From NCBI GenBank assembly GCA_020086605.1, contig JACBWW010000051.1:2473371-2537370 (forward strand): a stretch of DNA of 64,000 nt, written 5' to 3'. This DNA is from Lanius collurio (Eukaryota > Chordata > Aves > Passeriformes > Laniidae). Below, in pieces: positions 62,736 through 64,000 of the stretch. The stretch's first letter is position 1. Every line of letters starts with the position of its first letter. The position numbers and the translations under genes were made by a program. The notes under the pieces were generated by a model. The model was not told where the DNA came from. It saw only the letters and a program-made list of their open reading frames with translations, and did no database searches.

Positions 62736-64000
62736 GGCAGCCAGACGGGGTGTTCAGAGCTCCTGCTCTACAGCATAAAGGGAAGGCTCCCGTGCAGGAA
62801 GCTAATGAAGATAAATATACTATTTGTTGGCAGTCAAGGTGATTAATTGCCAAAGGCAAGTTAATTATGCCAGGAGTAACAATCAGCATCGCAGACAGAC
62901 ACCAAGTTTTGTGTGGCCCATTGTTAGACATGTGTTGGAGTTTGAATTTGAGCACATGAATGAATTAGTGTGGATTGTGTCTTCTTACATAACAGCCTCA
63001 TATTCCTAATTATATTTAGAGTCATATATATTTGGAACACTGGAAAAGACAGTTTTTCTCTAAGTGAAGCAGGTCATCAGACCTGAGAAAATGCAGCATT
63101 CTTAGGATAAATTGTGTATGATGAACTGAATGATGAGTGAATTCCAGTTCCAGAATCTTATTAGCAATGTAAAGACTGCATTTGATTTTATATATTTAAT
63201 TTTATTTTGTGCATGTTTTTATATTGAATATATTCTATTTCAGAGTTTCTATTTCAGTTTACTATTTCAGTTGTGTTAATTAGGAAAAAGGTAATATTTG
63301 TATTAGTAAAATAACTTTCACTTTCCTCGGGAGGCAGTGAAAAAAATTTAAGTTCTCTTTTTGAGGTACCTTTATATCCCAGGTTTATGCTCTCAATGAG
63401 GATCTGACTGCCTCAGCTTACAATTTCTTTTTTTTTCCTGAAATCAGAAATTAGCCTGGTGATAACTTAGGACAGGAATAGTACAAAGGATCTCCTTCAC
63501 CTTTCTAACACTAACAGGACAGGAGAATGCAGAGAACGTATAAATACAGTTTCACAAATGTCACTTCTGCAAAAGTGTATCAGTGTGAAAGTTCTGCCAT
63601 CCTCACATTTTACACTGACTAATGTGAGAGCACCAAGACAAGTATTTTAAATAAGTGAAGTATACCTACATGTCTTTGGAAGAGAAGGGGAAGAATAAAA
63701 TGTAAAATAACTCGCTTAGCAAGTCCTGCTGTTACAGTGTGCTAACCAGCCTTTACTAGTTCCTTTGGGAGCAAAGAAATGATGTCCTTAATGAGCACAG
63801 AAAACGAAACAACTGTTTGAAAATACAGAAAAATTACAGTGAAGTGACATTAAACCAAGAAGGAAATTGTAGATCATTAAGCTGGCAGATTTTATATGGC
63901 AAACATGACATTTTTTAACATGAAATATATATATTTAAGTAAGAAAACAACAGAAAACATCCATTAAACTAATCTAGTTGAGTAAATATTCTCGTTGTTC
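62736..64000. other. Non-coding unique DNA at the window end
   Basis: The first about 65 bases (cagccagacggggtgttc onwards) are G+C richer and belong to the island around the minisatellite. The remainder is AT-rich with no gene, RNA or known repeat. A short AT alternating run lies at about 63926-63936. Confidence 0.6.

Noticed and set aside
61998..62846. Long repetitive proteins of 150-282 residues on both strands
   Set aside because: They are translations of the 20-base minisatellite. Several frames on both strands are open at once, with no splice, start or signal context.

Overview
The window looks like vertebrate nuclear DNA, most probably from a bird. Five fragments match the 3' end of CR1 retrotransposons, including the typical tail that pairs a 'ccttccaacc'-like motif with 'gattctatgat'-like repeats. 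CR1 is the dominant avian interspersed repeat. The rest is AT-rich, poor in CpG, full of A/T homopolymers, and has no long reading frame outside a minisatellite. Nothing bacterial is visible: no operons, ribosome binding sites, rRNA, tRNA or CRISPR. CR1 also occurs in crocodilians and turtles, so 'bird' is an inference.

I recognise no protein-coding gene. The window reads as an intergenic desert or the inside of one or more very long introns. CR1 fragments lie at 12453-12630 (-), 27257-27353 (+), 38866-39027 (+), 49018-49467 (+) and 56529-56632 (-). Low-complexity T/G or A/C blocks lie at 14454-14548, 19855-20015, 23540-23603, 42196-42306 and 57297-57360. A few small blocks (about 5400-5760, 16440-16740, 37060-37270, 38380-38610, 43430-43560, 43970-44110 and 62010-62760) are clearly richer in G+C than their surroundings. 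Several of these carry clustered G-runs.

Four structures deserve attention. (1) 34761-34957 is a 197-base imperfect palindrome with 52-base arms that match at 47 of 52 positions. It looks like an ancient hairpin mobile element that may have been kept as a regulatory element. (2) 62081-62735 is a 20-base minisatellite of about 32.75 units. Much of its sequence variation looks like CpG decay, and it creates long false reading frames on both strands. (3) 36459-36502 is a perfect 16-base inverted repeat with a 12-base loop, close to a 19-base palindrome at 36204-36222. (4) A few short stretches are bounded by good splice-like signals and are open in one frame: 47878-48280 on the minus strand, and 33411-33562 and 43086-43260 on the plus strand. 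They are the best places to look for exons, but none resembles a protein I know, and splice-like pseudo-exons are common in vertebrate introns.

I found no new multi-gene system. The palindrome and the minisatellite are the strongest unexplained signals.
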